Assembly (NCBI RefSeq): GCF_932274485.2
Contig: NC_065886.2
Span: 31,297,501-31,361,500 of the forward strand
Source: Patella vulgata
Lineage: Eukaryota; Mollusca; Gastropoda; Patellidae
Direction of reading: 5' to 3'
DNA length: 64,000 nt
The notes beneath the pieces were generated by a model, which was not told where the DNA came from, ran no database searches, and saw only the letters and a program-made list of their open reading frames with translations. Numbering within the stretch: the first letter of the stretch is position 1; the number at the start of each line of letters is the position of its first letter. Position numbers and translations under genes: made by a program. Shown piece after piece: positions 22,416 through 33,942 of this stretch.

Positions 22416-23272
22416 CACCTTTTCTTGATTACATTGCTGGACATTTTGGAAAAAATAGCCTATATTTTGCTCAAAAACCCTCTTGTTTTCTGAGGAGTCG
22501 CTCACCAAGAGCAACATAGGCATAAAACCGCCTTTGAAAAATTCTGAAAACTAGAAGCCTGGAAACGCCATTTCCAGCAATCTGGTACTAAAATACACTG
22601 ATTTTGTAGTGATAACATGTAATTTTCTCCTGAATGTATAACATCTCAAGATAGTTTAATGAGTTTATGATCTATGATGAAGCAAAGACAATAGACATTG
22701 AAAGATATGTTACTAAAACTTCAAGATTTAAAAGAGTAGTTTTTGTTCGACTTCGCGGCTTCTAAGAATTTGTGATTTATTAATATATACTTGTGAAGCT
22801 CCTGACAAGAATATTTAAAGTTTAATTAAATTTGAATCTCATATCTGTCGTCTCTCAAATAATATTTCATCAGTAAAAATATGCACTCAATATAAGCCTT
22901 ACAAACTGGCATGGAAAGTAATTTGATTAAATTAATGCTGGTGTAGGGGACGACACTTTTGAAGAATGAATCACTTTTATCCATTTCTCGCCAACATTTG
23001 CGGTATCAGAAGCAATGACATTCGGAAATCAGGTCAGTTTTTCAAAACTGCATGTATAAGTCATAAGTTTGCACGTAAATATTAAAGAAGGAATTTTCCT
23101 TTACGGTACTTTAAATTTATTACACGTAAAATTACGAGTACTATGACACAACAGTAAAAATATGAAGCATGTGCAGAATGTTTGAGAAACAGAAATATTG
23201 GTGAGCGATTGCGGGACATATTGGCTGGTTTTCGGAATGCAGGACAGTTGGGAGCATTTTAATAGTTTGAAA

Positions 23273-23372
23273 TGGAGGTAAAATTTCCCTCAAACCACAC
23301 TGTATGTCTTTAGCCCAGTTGGTGCAGAAAAGTAGGACGTTAATTAAACCCCAGTTAAATTCATTTCATTGG
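23273..23372 (+). repeat. SINE family B 3' end
   Basis: It shows aaatttccctcaaaccacac, tttagcccagttggtgcaga, gtaggacgttaattaaaccc and a ttcatttcatt end. Confidence 0.6.
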
Positions 23373-23701
23373 ATTTCAACTATTTTCTTCAATGGATTAA
23401 CTAGGCAGAATTAGGTCAAAAGAGGTCCCTGTAGGAAAATACTGTAATTAAGCTCGCATTCCCGTAATAGGATACTAGGGCCTATAACCAGACTTCAACA
23501 AAACTAATTCTTGGCAATTTATGTGGAATGTACTATTCTGAATAGGCTTAATACATGTTTATATGATTACCACAAAATTAAGGACAAACAGATACCCTAC
23601 TAAAAATATACAAGACATAACAGGTATTTATTGGAGATATTTTAATACAGCACAATAATATATATGTATACTAAATTCTATTACCGGTACACCAACTGAT
23701 A

Positions 23702-24730
23702 TCATTTTTCTATTTTACCTAAAACAGATTCTATTTTTGATTTCTCCAATAGTTTAGCATATTGAGGAAACAGATACCATTTATCTGACATATCACGCAA
23801 TTTGATTACTACATAGTCTTTCTTAGACGATTCCACTATTTCTGCAAAAGGCACCAACATGTTGACCGGTATGAGTAAATCTTGTCTTTTACCCCAGAAC
23901 GACAAATACGACAGTCTTATCTCGTCGGAATTTTTATTGATGCCCAATTCTCCGACAATTCTTGGCATTAATGCGCTTAGTATATATAAAGCAACAGTAA
24001 TACATGTGATAACAGCAGAAAGTGACAAAAATAGAACCGGACTCACATTACCGTAAACTCCGTTATAAATAGTCGGTAGAAGACTAATCATCGAAGATAC
24101 AGTCAGATAAATCTTAGACCGGTTTAATATCTGTAAATATTTCATATTTTTTAAGCGATATATCGACATATACTCCTTTTCAAGTTCACTGTTTAAACAC
24201 AAAAGATGTGATGTGTGAAAAGATCGCTTTCCTATTGCCGTTTTTGTCAGCAGACCTGGACCGAACTGTTTATATTCAGAACGTCGAGAAAAACAGGCGT
24301 ACACATTATGCTCTGTATGAATGAAAGTTGCATGTCTCTGATTGGATGTGTGGAAACAACGGTTTCCTCTTGCAGTTTTCGTTATCAAATGTGAACCTAA
24401 CTGTTGTTGTTTATAATCATAACGTCCAAAAGAACAACCAGTGTATGAATTATGTTCTGTACAAATTAATAAAGGAAGGCAATTCAACACTTCATGGCTC
24501 GTCAGTTTTAATAAAACACCATGATTAAAACAAGTTGACAGAAACCTCTTAGAACGATTTTGTAAAGTGTATAGGTTTCTACACATAAAAACATTTCCAC
24601 AATAATTCAGCACGGTTGAAGGAAAACTTGGTCTGTTTATCTTTTGAAGAACTGCAGAAACCTGATACAGTAGACGTGTTCCGTTGCGATAGTTCATTTT
24701 AACAACTGGAATTAGAAAATATAATGGCAA
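23702..24730 (-). CDS. TMEM186: TMEM186, mitochondrial complex I assembly protein
   Basis: A single-exon protein of 342 residues; vertebrate TMEM186 is about 210. TMEM186 is an inner-membrane protein of the MCIA complex that assembles the ND2 module of respiratory complex I. The C-terminal half carries the family pattern: EKEYMSIYRLKNMKYLQILNR (185-204) before two membrane segments (about 206-226 and 231-254), then IRLSYLSFWGKRQDLLIPV (271-289), the hallmark FWG[KR]RQD region after the second helix. The N terminus is basic and poor in acids, as for a mitochondrial presequence. The Met at residue 12 (MNYRNGTRLL) may be the true start. The extra length comes partly from an internal duplication in residues 91-174. 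AATAAA on the minus strand at 23627-23632 could serve as polyadenylation signal. Confidence 0.78.
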   Translation of the reverse strand: MPLYFLIPVVKMNYRNGTRLLYQVSAVLQKINRPSFPSTVLNYCGNVFMCRNLYTLQNRSKRFLSTCFNHGVLLKLTSHEVLNCLPLLICTEHNSYTGCSFGRYDYKQQQLGSHLITKTARGNRCFHTSNQRHATFIHTEHNVYACFSRRSEYKQFGPGLLTKTAIGKRSFHTSHLLCLNSELEKEYMSIYRLKNMKYLQILNRSKIYLTVSSMISLLPTIYNGVYGNVSPVLFLSLSAVITCITVALYILSALMPRIVGELGINKNSDEIRLSYLSFWGKRQDLLIPVNMLVPFAEIVESSKKDYVVIKLRDMSDKWYLFPQYAKLLEKSKIESVLGKIEK

Positions 24731-25110
24731 GTAGACAAAATGTTTTATCTACGTGACTCCTCTATAAAAAATGTAAAAAAAAAACATGAATAAAAATAAA
24801 ATTTAGCCCAAAAATAAAAACTAAATAACACAAAACAAAAACTAAATTAAATTCAAATCATCTTTGATAAAACAAAGTAATGTAAAATAAGTGTAAATCA
24901 AAAACTGAAATAAAAAAAATTGAATTAAAAATAAATTGAAAACTTAAAACTTAAATGAGAAAAAAATTAAAACATTTTTTTATTTAAATCAAAAACTAAG
25001 CCAAAAGGTGAAATGAAAACTAAAATATGCATGTCTTGACGTGGCCCATCGCTAGCATTCAAACGGGACTGTAATTGAACACCTGTGAATAATTCTAATC
25101 CTAAGGTGAT
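24731..25110. other. AT-rich upstream region of TMEM186
   Basis: Low-complexity A-rich runs built on aaaactaaa-type words occupy about 24770-25020. No promoter element could be singled out. Confidence 0.5.
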
Positions 25111-25118
25111 ATTTTACT

Positions 25119-25375
25119 TATGGGAGCCACGATGGCTCAGTACGACGTTGGCTCGCTAACCTGGAGGTCCCAGGTTCGATCCCTGCGTTGGCTGAGAAAG
25201 TTCATTGGGATTTGTTGGTGTGGTTCCTCTTTGTCAGTGCCCCAGTTGTGCAGGGCCAATGGCCCGGCAAGGGACGAAACAAAAAACCAAGGTCTAGTGT
25301 ACAGATTAGCTTGCACATAAAAGATCCCTTGGCAGTTGGAATTTGATATAAGAGTAGGCATATTTAATCTTTATA
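25119..25375 (+). repeat. SINE family B, well preserved
   Basis: The head is gggagccacgatggctcagt with a box-B-like caggttcgatccctg; the body has ttcattgggatttgttggtg, gtggttcctctttgtcagtg, gggacgaaac and aaaagatcccttggcagttg. This is a good reference copy for family B. The 3' tail is missing. Confidence 0.85.
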
Positions 25376-25588
25376 ACATAACGTGCATGTACAGCCGCGC
25401 CCAATTTTTATGTTTATTGCCTACAGACTGCAACTGTGCATGCCACAATTCTGAATGGATCATCTTGGAACTTAGCATTATAAGATAAGGACGGCAACTA
25501 TTGATTTTGGTGCATGTTTATTACCTACAGACCGCAATTTTGAATGGATCATCCTGGAAATTGGCATATTTAATCCTTATCACACAAG

Positions 25589-25850
25589 GAGCCACGGTGG
25601 TTCAGTGGGTAGGTCTTTGTCTCACTAACCTGCAGGTCCCGTGTTCAACCCCTGCATTGGCCTATGTTCATTGGGATTTTACGGCGTGGTTCACACGCGG
25701 AGGACCTGGCAAGGGACGTGTAGTTGGTTGGATGGGACGAAAAAAAAAGGAGGTCCCGTCTATGCATTGCCGTGCACATAAAAGATCCCTTGGCATTTGA
25801 ACCGTGCCGCTGTCTGGGCAAAATTTCCCTCTTTTACGTAGGCTACATTC
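25589..25850 (+). repeat. SINE family B, second copy
   Basis: It starts ggagccacggtggttcagtg and keeps ggtcccgtgttcaacccctg, ttcattgggatttt, gggacgtgtag and aaaagatcccttggcattt. Together with 25119 it forms a tandem-like pair in the same orientation separated by about 210 bp. Confidence 0.85.
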
Positions 25851-25968
25851 CAATATGACCTTGGTCCTTCGTATCATATGAATCGATATCACACCACTTG
25901 ACTCATCAATGACAGTCCTTATGATCTAAAACGCTAGCCATAAACCATCGACCCCCTCCTCCTACAAG
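25850..25968 (-). repeat. SINE family A head, reverse
   Basis: In reverse complement it contains a ggctagcg-type box A region, gactgtcattgatgagtcaa and gtggtgtgatatcgatt. It directly follows the family B copy. Confidence 0.5.
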
Positions 25969-25969
25969 C

Positions 25970-27470
25970 TCCATGAATGAGGACACCTACCTCCAGAGTA
26001 GTCACTACTGACTAGTCAGAGTGAGAGACTACGTTCAAAGATGAACTATTTCGGCGATTGACCATTCTACCATTTCTATAAATTACTTTGTAATTCCTGC
26101 TAAGTACCATATACGGCCTCTACCTACCTCAAGTCTGTTGTCACCAATGGAATTCAGCAGTTCTTTAAAGCAATAATAATTCTAGCTGTGAACTATCGTA
26201 CCGTTGATGAGCGAACAAACTTCCCATGCTTTGACCTTTGTGCAAGGGAAACAACTCCCTTTACGGAAGACGGAATCAGACGAGTACTTTCTCCAATGTT
26301 AAATTGACCTTTATAACCACAAAGAGCTCACATATCAAACACAATGTTCTGATAAAACTTAATAAATAAAAGTATTGAAGAGAAGTGGCCGTTTCGATTT
26401 TTTACTAGACCTAGTCCAAGGAATCTATATATAATGCGGTGATGTCATTTTAGTAGGCGATTACCCGAAATTACTTCCAGTAACCAAAACTTGCCAGAAA
26501 ATGTAACTCCAACACTCTTCTGCGATTCTGGATCAAAAATTTAACAAAAATGGCCATGCAAAAGGGAGCGTTGAGCGATAATACCTATAAAGCGACACTA
26601 CATCATGGTAAAAGTACAGAAGCAATTTTAAGAAAATTTAACCTTCAGTTTTTAATTTGCTAAAATGAACTTTTCACTCAATCTAGTCACCAAATTCGGG
26701 ACAAGGCGTGTATACGTGTGTGTGGTTATCTCTTGTGTATAACTAGCTGCGTATTTTCTTACGTATGCAATAAATCAGTAACCCAAACCATAATTTTGCT
26801 GTTCTTAAAAATAACATTGAAAGTATTATTATTTGTTTAGAACTGACATCAACTGAGTATTGGTGAATCATTCCCAAGCTAAAAAAAAAATAAAATACGT
26901 GATGATTTATATAAAATAGTCCCGACCGAAGCACAAAATAGCGCCAAGATGGCGGCCCCAAAAAACAATGATCGGGATTGAAACTTTATAATAGTTCAGT
27001 GAATTCATCTTCCGTTTGACAATACTCCCATCGATTCTAGAATTAAAATAAATAAATACATTTGAACATCTTGGCCAATCTCTTTGTTTACATGAAAAAC
27101 TTTTTTTTTGACAAGAACATATTGATCTAAACATGCATATCAATCAATTAATTAAATTAAAGCTTTTTAGTTCTTTAAGAAAAGGTTTATTTTTTTTTAT
27201 ACAAAATACTGAATTAAATTAGTTATGTTATTAATTTATGAAATCATTGATAAGTTGGTTGATGAAAGAAGTCGTTTTTTATCATTTTGAAACATAACAT
27301 TTCTTTAAAAGAGAAATAATAATACTATTCTAATTTTTTTAATTTTTTTTTTCAAAATCTTTTACTCATCAGAAATGAAAGGTTCTTAAAGTGAAAGTTG
27401 GACTGTTTTCTGAACCTTTTTTTTCAAATCCACTCTTACATGTTTTTGGTTCCCTATTAAAAATTTAAGA
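25970..27470. other. Intergenic, no gene seen
   Basis: AT-rich sequence with homopolymer runs around 26880, 27100, 27190 and 27340. Small reading frames on both strands have no motif or splice support. Confidence 0.5.
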
Positions 27471-27473
27471 TAA

Positions 27474-27817
27474 GATGAAATGAAATGGGGTTTAACGTCC
27501 TACTGTTCTGCCCCAACTGGGCTAATGAAGACGGGTATACGCCATACAATGTGCTATGAGGGGACATTTTTCCCGGATAACGGAGCTATGGCCTACTCTT
27601 TTATCGAATTCCAACTACCAAGGGATCTTTTACGTGCACGGGACCGCGGTGTTTTGTCCCACCCGAACGACTGGGCAGCTATCCTTGTCAGGCCATTCGT
27701 CCTGCACTACTAACAAAGGAAAATCACGATGAACTTTCTCGGCCAACACCGTGATCGAACCCGCGCCCCAGGCTTGCGAGCCAGCGTCTTACTCACTTAG
27801 CCACCACGGCTCCTTCA
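27474..27817 (-). repeat. SINE family B, nearly full length with tail
   Basis: Read on the minus strand it runs from ggagccgtggtggctaagtg through the box-B-like ggttcgatcacgg-type segment to the tail gtaggacgttaaacccc and atttcatttcat. It shows the whole family B order in one copy. Confidence 0.85.
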
Positions 27818-28989
27818 CTATTTAAGATAAGATGAAACAAGATATTGAGATTTAATATCAATTCAACACAGGAATCACATATGACGGGTGGGATTGTGTG
27901 CTAGGGGCGGATTGGGTGTGCCCCAATTTTGAAAAATGGACACTATCCTCCCTCTAAACATTCCGAACGTGTTGTTCATACACTGGGTAATGTTGGGACA
28001 GCATAGTTCAGATCAGGAGGCAATTTATTGTCGACCAACCCGGCTTACACTCGACGTGTACTAGGGGCGACGTCCTCCTACGACAATCGGAGTACCATCA
28101 ACTTTGAACATGTTTGTCCTGTGGAGAATTATTGCGCACGGATTCCCGGACGACGGACTTCGATTTTTTTTTATATGATATTCCCGAATCATGGCAGTAT
28201 CATTGCACTCGTTATTCAATATTTGTACGATGATAGAATTTCCCCGGTCATCGATATTTAATGATTTCAGCAAATATTGTTAGCCCACTCAAAAGGTTAT
28301 GCCACTGAAGAGTGTAACGGAACTAGACCGAAGAAAGTGCTGTGTCAATATTGCTATATGAACTTGATCTGTTTTTTTATTGGCATTTCATCGATGATTC
28401 CGCTCTTTCAATTCCACTCTTGTAAGCCTATGTGGCGCTCCAGTGCGAAAGTTTCAGTGACGCTCCCACCCCCTCTGCATACTGTATATGCTTTGTTCAT
28501 TGTCTGCGCTCAGTTGACTTTTTATGATTAAAGAAATTTTAAAATACATTCTTTTAAACTTTTAATGCTTATCTAAATAACTATTTATTAAATCAACTTA
28601 AGTAAAATCTTATGTTTATTTCCCCCTCAACCCTCCATTTGATAGAATAAACCTATAATATATCTTGGCAAAATCCTAATTCTACCCTCTCTATTTGCAG
28701 CGAAAGCCGGTGATTAGTTATCTCTATGGAAGGGTATCGCTGCCAATGCTCTGCGACAATGTCGTTTCCATTGATTATATTATGTAAAAAGTACAATGTA
28801 CAAAGTCCTAATACCGATATTGATAAAGTCAAAATACCTCTAAGGCAAGAGTTAAATGTAAAATGTCAAATGTTAAGTGTTAAATGGCAAATGTTTTGTG
28901 GGAAAATGCTTTTATAATTTGTCGCCCCAAGAAGTGTCGCCCCCAGGCATATGCCCCCCCCCCCTCAGTCTTCCGCTATACGAGGGCCC

Positions 28990-29585
28990 TGGTATCGTCC
29001 AGCCTAATGAAGACGGGCATGCGCCATGCTGTTTGCTATAAGGGAAATTCCCCAATTCCTTCTTGTAATGACTAATAGTGTACGTGATGAAAACGTAATG
29101 AAATAAAGAGTTTGACGTCCTACAGGATGATGAAGACAGGCATGCGCCATGCTGTATGCTATGAGGTAAATTTCAATTCCTTCCTGTACTAGCGTACGTG
29201 ACGAAACTGTAAAGAAATGGGGATTAATGTGAATTTTTTCTCGGAGAGTGGTGCTACGGCCTACTCTTATTTAGAACTCAATTGTCGGGGGTTCTTTTAC
29301 ATGTACGCCAATCCGAACGAAAAGATGATGTTCCCTGTCAGGCCCTCCGTTCTGTACCACTGACGAGGGCAATCCATGCCGGAATGCCCTGGGCCCTTAT
29401 TCACGAAAACTTAAACTAAGATACAATCGAAATTTTAAGAAATACTGCAATTCGATTGGCTGACCAGTAAAATCAATTTGCATATATCCAATGAAGTTGC
29501 AGTATTTCTTAAAATTTCGGTTGTAACTTAGTTTAAGTTTTCGTGAATAAGGGCCCGGGACCTTCAGGTTAGCGAACCAGCGCCG
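28990..29585 (-). repeat. SINE family B remnants, interrupted by a palindromic MITE
   Basis: Two degenerate copies of the 3' region (catgcgccatgctg at 29020 and 29140) are followed by the middle part (ttcttttacatgtacgccaa, gttctgtaccactgac). The head (ccttcaggttagcgaaccag) appears only after the palindromic element at 29391-29556, so that element interrupted the SINE. Confidence 0.65.
29391..29556. mobile_element. Palindromic MITE
   Basis: The 166-bp element starts gggcccttattcacgaaaac and ends with its inverse gttttcgtgaataagggccc. The inverted arms extend about 60 bp on each side (through cttaaactaag, aaattttaagaaatactgca) around a centre of about 40 bp. It is inserted in a family B SINE. 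A related arm end (cccttttcacgaaaaattta) lies at about 19706. Confidence 0.85.
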
Positions 29586-30353
29586 TAGTAACACTAACTC
29601 CCTCTTGATGTGACAAAGGGTGGAGTCGTGGGTCTTATCCTGGTCAGTGACATGCAGAGGTTTGGTGATGGCGGGGGCAACTTTTTGATTGTGTGACCAC
29701 CTGACTCGGCCGGCTTAGTGCTGAAAAATATGTAAAAATAAATGATATAAATATCTTTTTATTCAAATTAAATTATAAATCAGCCACATTAAAGATGGGT
29801 TCCCGCGTACAAACTGGGTGATTTAATGGTATATATGGACCAAAAACTTTTTCAAACTAATTAATTTGTCATAATTATGCTTCAAATCCTTCTCAAACAT
29901 TGTAATTACGAAGGAATGCCCTGCTATTAAAATTTGATCAAACCAGGTCATGTTTACGTCACGTCTTGGGAGTCAGAGGAGAATTCATTGCATACATAAT
30001 ACGATGTTGTCTTTAATCGCTTACTATTTATTACAAATATCGAATTTCTAATTAAATTCTCGGATTATCCACTACCCGGGTCTTTTTTCTTCATTTTTAT
30101 CTCAGAAAGTATTGTACGTCTAACTCTTCATAAAGTTTATCAACTTGTACATCAAGCACTCAATGTTCGCTTGTGACCTTTGACATCATGCGTGCAGAAG
30201 TTCCTAATCGTCGGGCTGTTGATTAGGGGAACCATTACATTTTTGTCCTGTATACGCTCCATGAGTGTTTTTCGGGGAATCCAGTATTTTTCTAGTAAGA
30301 TTGGATATCTCTACTTTCCATATATACCAACATTGCCATACTTTTATTGGAAA

Positions 30354-30891
30354 CTAGAAGAATGCACGGCTTCGCTCGGGGGTCATAACTCCGAAACCGG
30401 AAGTGGTAGACTAACGCCACCTGGCCTATGTTACTCCCCGGTCCGAGCTACCCCTATACCCCAAATTTCAGACTCGGGGCAGACCTAGTGTAGCCGCCAA
30501 CACACAGACAGACAAACGACAGTCACAAATATTATTATTGGAAACTAGCAGGATACCCGGCTTCGCCCGGGGGTCATAACCCCGAAACCGGAAGTGATAG
30601 ACTAACGCCACCTGGCCTATGTTACTCCCCGGTCCGAGCTACCCCTATACCCCAAATTTCAGACTCGGGGCAGACCTAGTGTAGCCGCCAACCCCGAACA
30701 GACCGGCTTCGCTCGGGGGTCATAACTCCGAAACCGCAAGTGGTAGACTAACGCCACCTGGCCTATGCTACTCCCCGGTCCGAGCTACCCCTATACCCCA
30801 AATTTCAGACTCGGGGCAGACTTAGTGTAGCCGCCAACCCCGAACAGACAGACAGCCAGACAAATGACAGTCACAAATATTAGTATAGAAG
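30354..30891. repeat. Tandem-repeat insertion of three ~170-bp units
   Basis: Each unit contains ggcttcgctcgggggtcata, actaacgccacctggcctat, tactccccggtccgagctac, cagactcggggcagac and gtgtagccgccaac; units 1 and 3 end in cagacagacaaa and a cacaaatatta segment. The paralogous flank at 42491-42515 has the uninterrupted sequence ttattggaaataaccacccg, so the array entered here as one insertion. Confidence 0.8.
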
Positions 30892-31234
30892 ATAACCACC
30901 CGATAAATACATTTCTGGGAACCCATCTTTAACGCTAATTTATATTTTGTTTCCACATGCACACTAGTTTGTACAGTGAAAATAACAACGATGATTTCAA
31001 ATCTTTAAACAATAAATTTTACTTTCACTCACTGTAAGGATGCCATCCGAAATGCATACCAATGGCCACCTCCCTCTCAAACGGACAATGACCTCTCACT
31101 ATTTAAAAGAGAAAACAACGGGATTAAAGCTTTTTTAAGATATCACTGAAGAGTCTTGCTATGCAGTCCTAAACATAGATTTATTAAAGTATTTTCGTGA
31201 TGAACATTTCAATAGTTTTATTATCGTTTGAGCA

Positions 31235-32770
31235 ATAGATGAACTGCTCATGTTCGATGGTGTGTAAATATTTATATTTTAATGTAGTAGCCATTAGGTA
31301 AAGAAAAGAAACGCACGCAGAGATGTTTATTGTTTCTATAAAAGGTTGATTCATAGTAAATGGATTTGTTTAAAGTAATTCGGTAAATTCATTTTCTCAT
31401 CTTAATTGAAATCTTTTAACAAACACAGTCTTTACAATTTAAAAATGAAGCTGGGAAGTCAAGTAACAATTCTTCGATATTTATAATTCAGATCTAAATC
31501 ACATGAAACTTTCAAAGGCCCTTTGTTCTGTTCTATTAATAATCTTTAGATTCATCGGATTCACAAATGAGCACGATGAAATTATAATCAGTGGGAGGAA
31601 AACTAGGAAATTACAAAATACCTCGATTAGTGCTGTAGAGAACTGCTTAATGACAGGGAAATCTTTCAAATCTGGATACAAGCACAAGAGTCTGACTTTC
31701 TATCCGTATATGCATACACCATGCCCAACTAGACAATATATAATAAAAAAGAACAGGAATGCATGTCTGCTGAAGCCTCGATTTTACCTGCTCCCGCTTC
31801 GAATCATTTTTTTTTTTTCAATAATCGAGGCTTTTATTGTGTATGCATAAATCTATATACGGATAGAAAGTCAGACTCCTATGAATCCTATGATACAAGC
31901 ATCCAAATTGGCACAAATACTCCTTGGGACGTACGATTTTGAATAAGCCCATTAGCGGCCATTGTCAAGATTGTAGACTTTTGGGTAACGAAATTATCAA
32001 TATTTGTGATAAAATCACACCAAATTGTCCTATTTTATTGATTCGGATAAAAATCGTGGCATCTGGAGAGTCCACAAACTGTGTACATAATTCACATTTT
32101 GCGTAAAAGAAAAGGAGACAATAACCCCAGAAGTTGTCGCCTGATGCATACCAAAATCGAAAACCGCCAAAATTTTAAGAGAGTCTCTGAAATGAGGTTC
32201 GGGTACGTATGAATGAAATTTAAGCGCAAAAATATAGAGGAATGTTGTATTTACCTTATCTCAAAATTTCAGCTCGAAATATTACGTCGTTTAAACGTGA
32301 CCCACGAAACCGCTTATCCGGACTCGTAACTCTTTTAAGATTTCGGGGCAATTTTTTCGTTAGGTGACCTGATAATCTATTGCCGTTCTTTTAGAGGTCT
32401 ATGCATTGCATGACCCACATGTTGTACTTGATAACGAAAGGAGGTCAATTTCACCTACACGTTATTTTTATAAAATAAAAGTCTGGTTTTATCCAGACGC
32501 CGTATAAAACGGCTTGAGACATCGGTCTTCATTTCCATTGAAAACGTATCACGTATATTGAGTATTTTAAGGGCTTTTAACACAAAATTAAGCAGTTATA
32601 TTCTCCAAAATATAATCGAGATTGGCCCTTTAAGTTTCCTCTGAATGAAACCAAAAACTGTGACCCTAAAGGGTCCACAGACTTCGCACATATTTCACAA
32701 TTATGGGTAAAAGGCAGTGACCATAATCCAAGAAATCGGATAAAAATTGTGACCCCTAGACTGTCCACAA
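31235..32770 (+). repeat. Noncoding block duplicated at 40430-41235
   Basis: The sequence from aactgctcatgttcgatggt through gatgtttattgtttct, gaagctgggaagtcaagtaa, catgaaactttcaaaggccc to aaattgtgacc-type sequence near 32760 matches 40430-41235 in the same order with gaps. Reading frames inside it do not survive in the other copy, so coding is unlikely. The segment 31690-31880 contains an inverted repeat (gactttctatccgtatatgc with its complement near 31850-31876). Confidence 0.65.
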
Positions 32771-32814
32771 ACACAGGTGAACGGACATCCGGACGGACAG
32801 ACAGTTAAAATGAA

Positions 32815-33100
32815 TATATTGAAAATTTCAAATTACTTTATTCTGAGCGGAGTTATGGGTGTTCGAAGATATAGCGCAGATTGTTTATTATCGTAGCAAC
32901 GGTACTAGACATTCGAAACTTAGTCTCGTTTTTCAAATTTATCGTTAAATTTTTAAATCTCGCAGGCGTTCTAATCCATTTAAATCTCGGCCATCCGATG
33001 GTCTATGGAGTTGATTATATGCTTGTCATGTTAAAAATGCCATAATAATAGTTTATATAACATTTGAAGACAAAATAGCGCTTAAATGTATCTTTAATAA
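32815..33100. mobile_element. MITE family C
   Basis: It shows ttcaaattactttattctga, gcagattgtttattatcgta, catccgatggtctatggagt, cttgtcatgttaaaaatgcc and tttatataacatttgaa. The order and orientation equal the copy at 14470. Confidence 0.7.
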
Positions 33101-33204
33101 ATGACCCTAAACGGACACAGCCATGCAAATTGTAGTGCTTGTATTCAGATTTGAAAGAGTGTTATACACTTATCTGCCCAATTATTACCATTTATAGTTC
33201 TGTT

Positions 33205-33256
33205 GACCTTTTATACACAAGTAGGACGTTAAACTCAATTCCATTTCATTTCACGT
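33205..33256 (+). repeat. SINE family B tail
   Basis: Only the end (aagtaggacgttaaactcaa, ttccatttcatttcac) is present. Confidence 0.5.
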
Positions 33257-33594
33257 GACAATCGATTTCAGCTTTTTCTAGACCATGGTTATCGATTTCA
33301 AGTTTTATTCTAGAAAGAAAACCGATCTCAATATTTTTAATAAAAAATGTAATTACAGAAAACAAACCATTGTAATTTCATGGATGTTTGCCCTCTAAGA
33401 ATAAACCACCGTTTCTTTATATTTGTTAAATAAATAGATAATAATAAAGGACGGGGTTATCGTACTTTCTTCTGTCGATATATCATGATTAATGGTTTTA
33501 TATAACAATAGCACGAGTCTTGACTCCTGTCAATCATGATACTTCCAGGACATAGTGTGACATATCGCAGACACGACAGTTTTCAGATTAACGT

Positions 33595-33828
33595 GCACTC
33601 GACATAATCTAGGTCATTTTGGGATTGACATGTTTTAATAATTCGCCGTGCGTAGGAACCTTTAGGTGTGAGAGGAATCCGGAGGACCTGGAGGAAACCC
33701 ACGACGTTGGACGGGCGACCCTACTCCTTGTCACGCTCAAGCTAGGAACTTGACTCAATGACAGATCTTATGATATCACGCACACGTGTTCAACCATTTA
33801 ACCACCCAATACCCCGAACTAAAATAAA
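33595..33828 (-). repeat. SINE family A
   Basis: On the minus strand it has the box A region, gtcattgagtcaag, tgacaaggagtagggtcgcc, cgtgggtttcctccagg, aattattaaaac and aaaatgacctag. The CT tail is missing and the copy is moderately diverged. Confidence 0.75.
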
Positions 33829-33942
33829 AAGTGCCCTGATGGAAATGTTAGCTCTATATATATATCTGCATGCCAATGTCATTATAGCAACCCAAAGCCC
33901 CGGATTAAAAAAAAGCAACGAATAAGGACAAGTTCTCTGTAT

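Noticed and set aside
31503-31850. 115-residue frame with a hydrophobic end
   Set aside because: The block is duplicated at 40430-41235, where the frame is not maintained, and it contains an inverted repeat.
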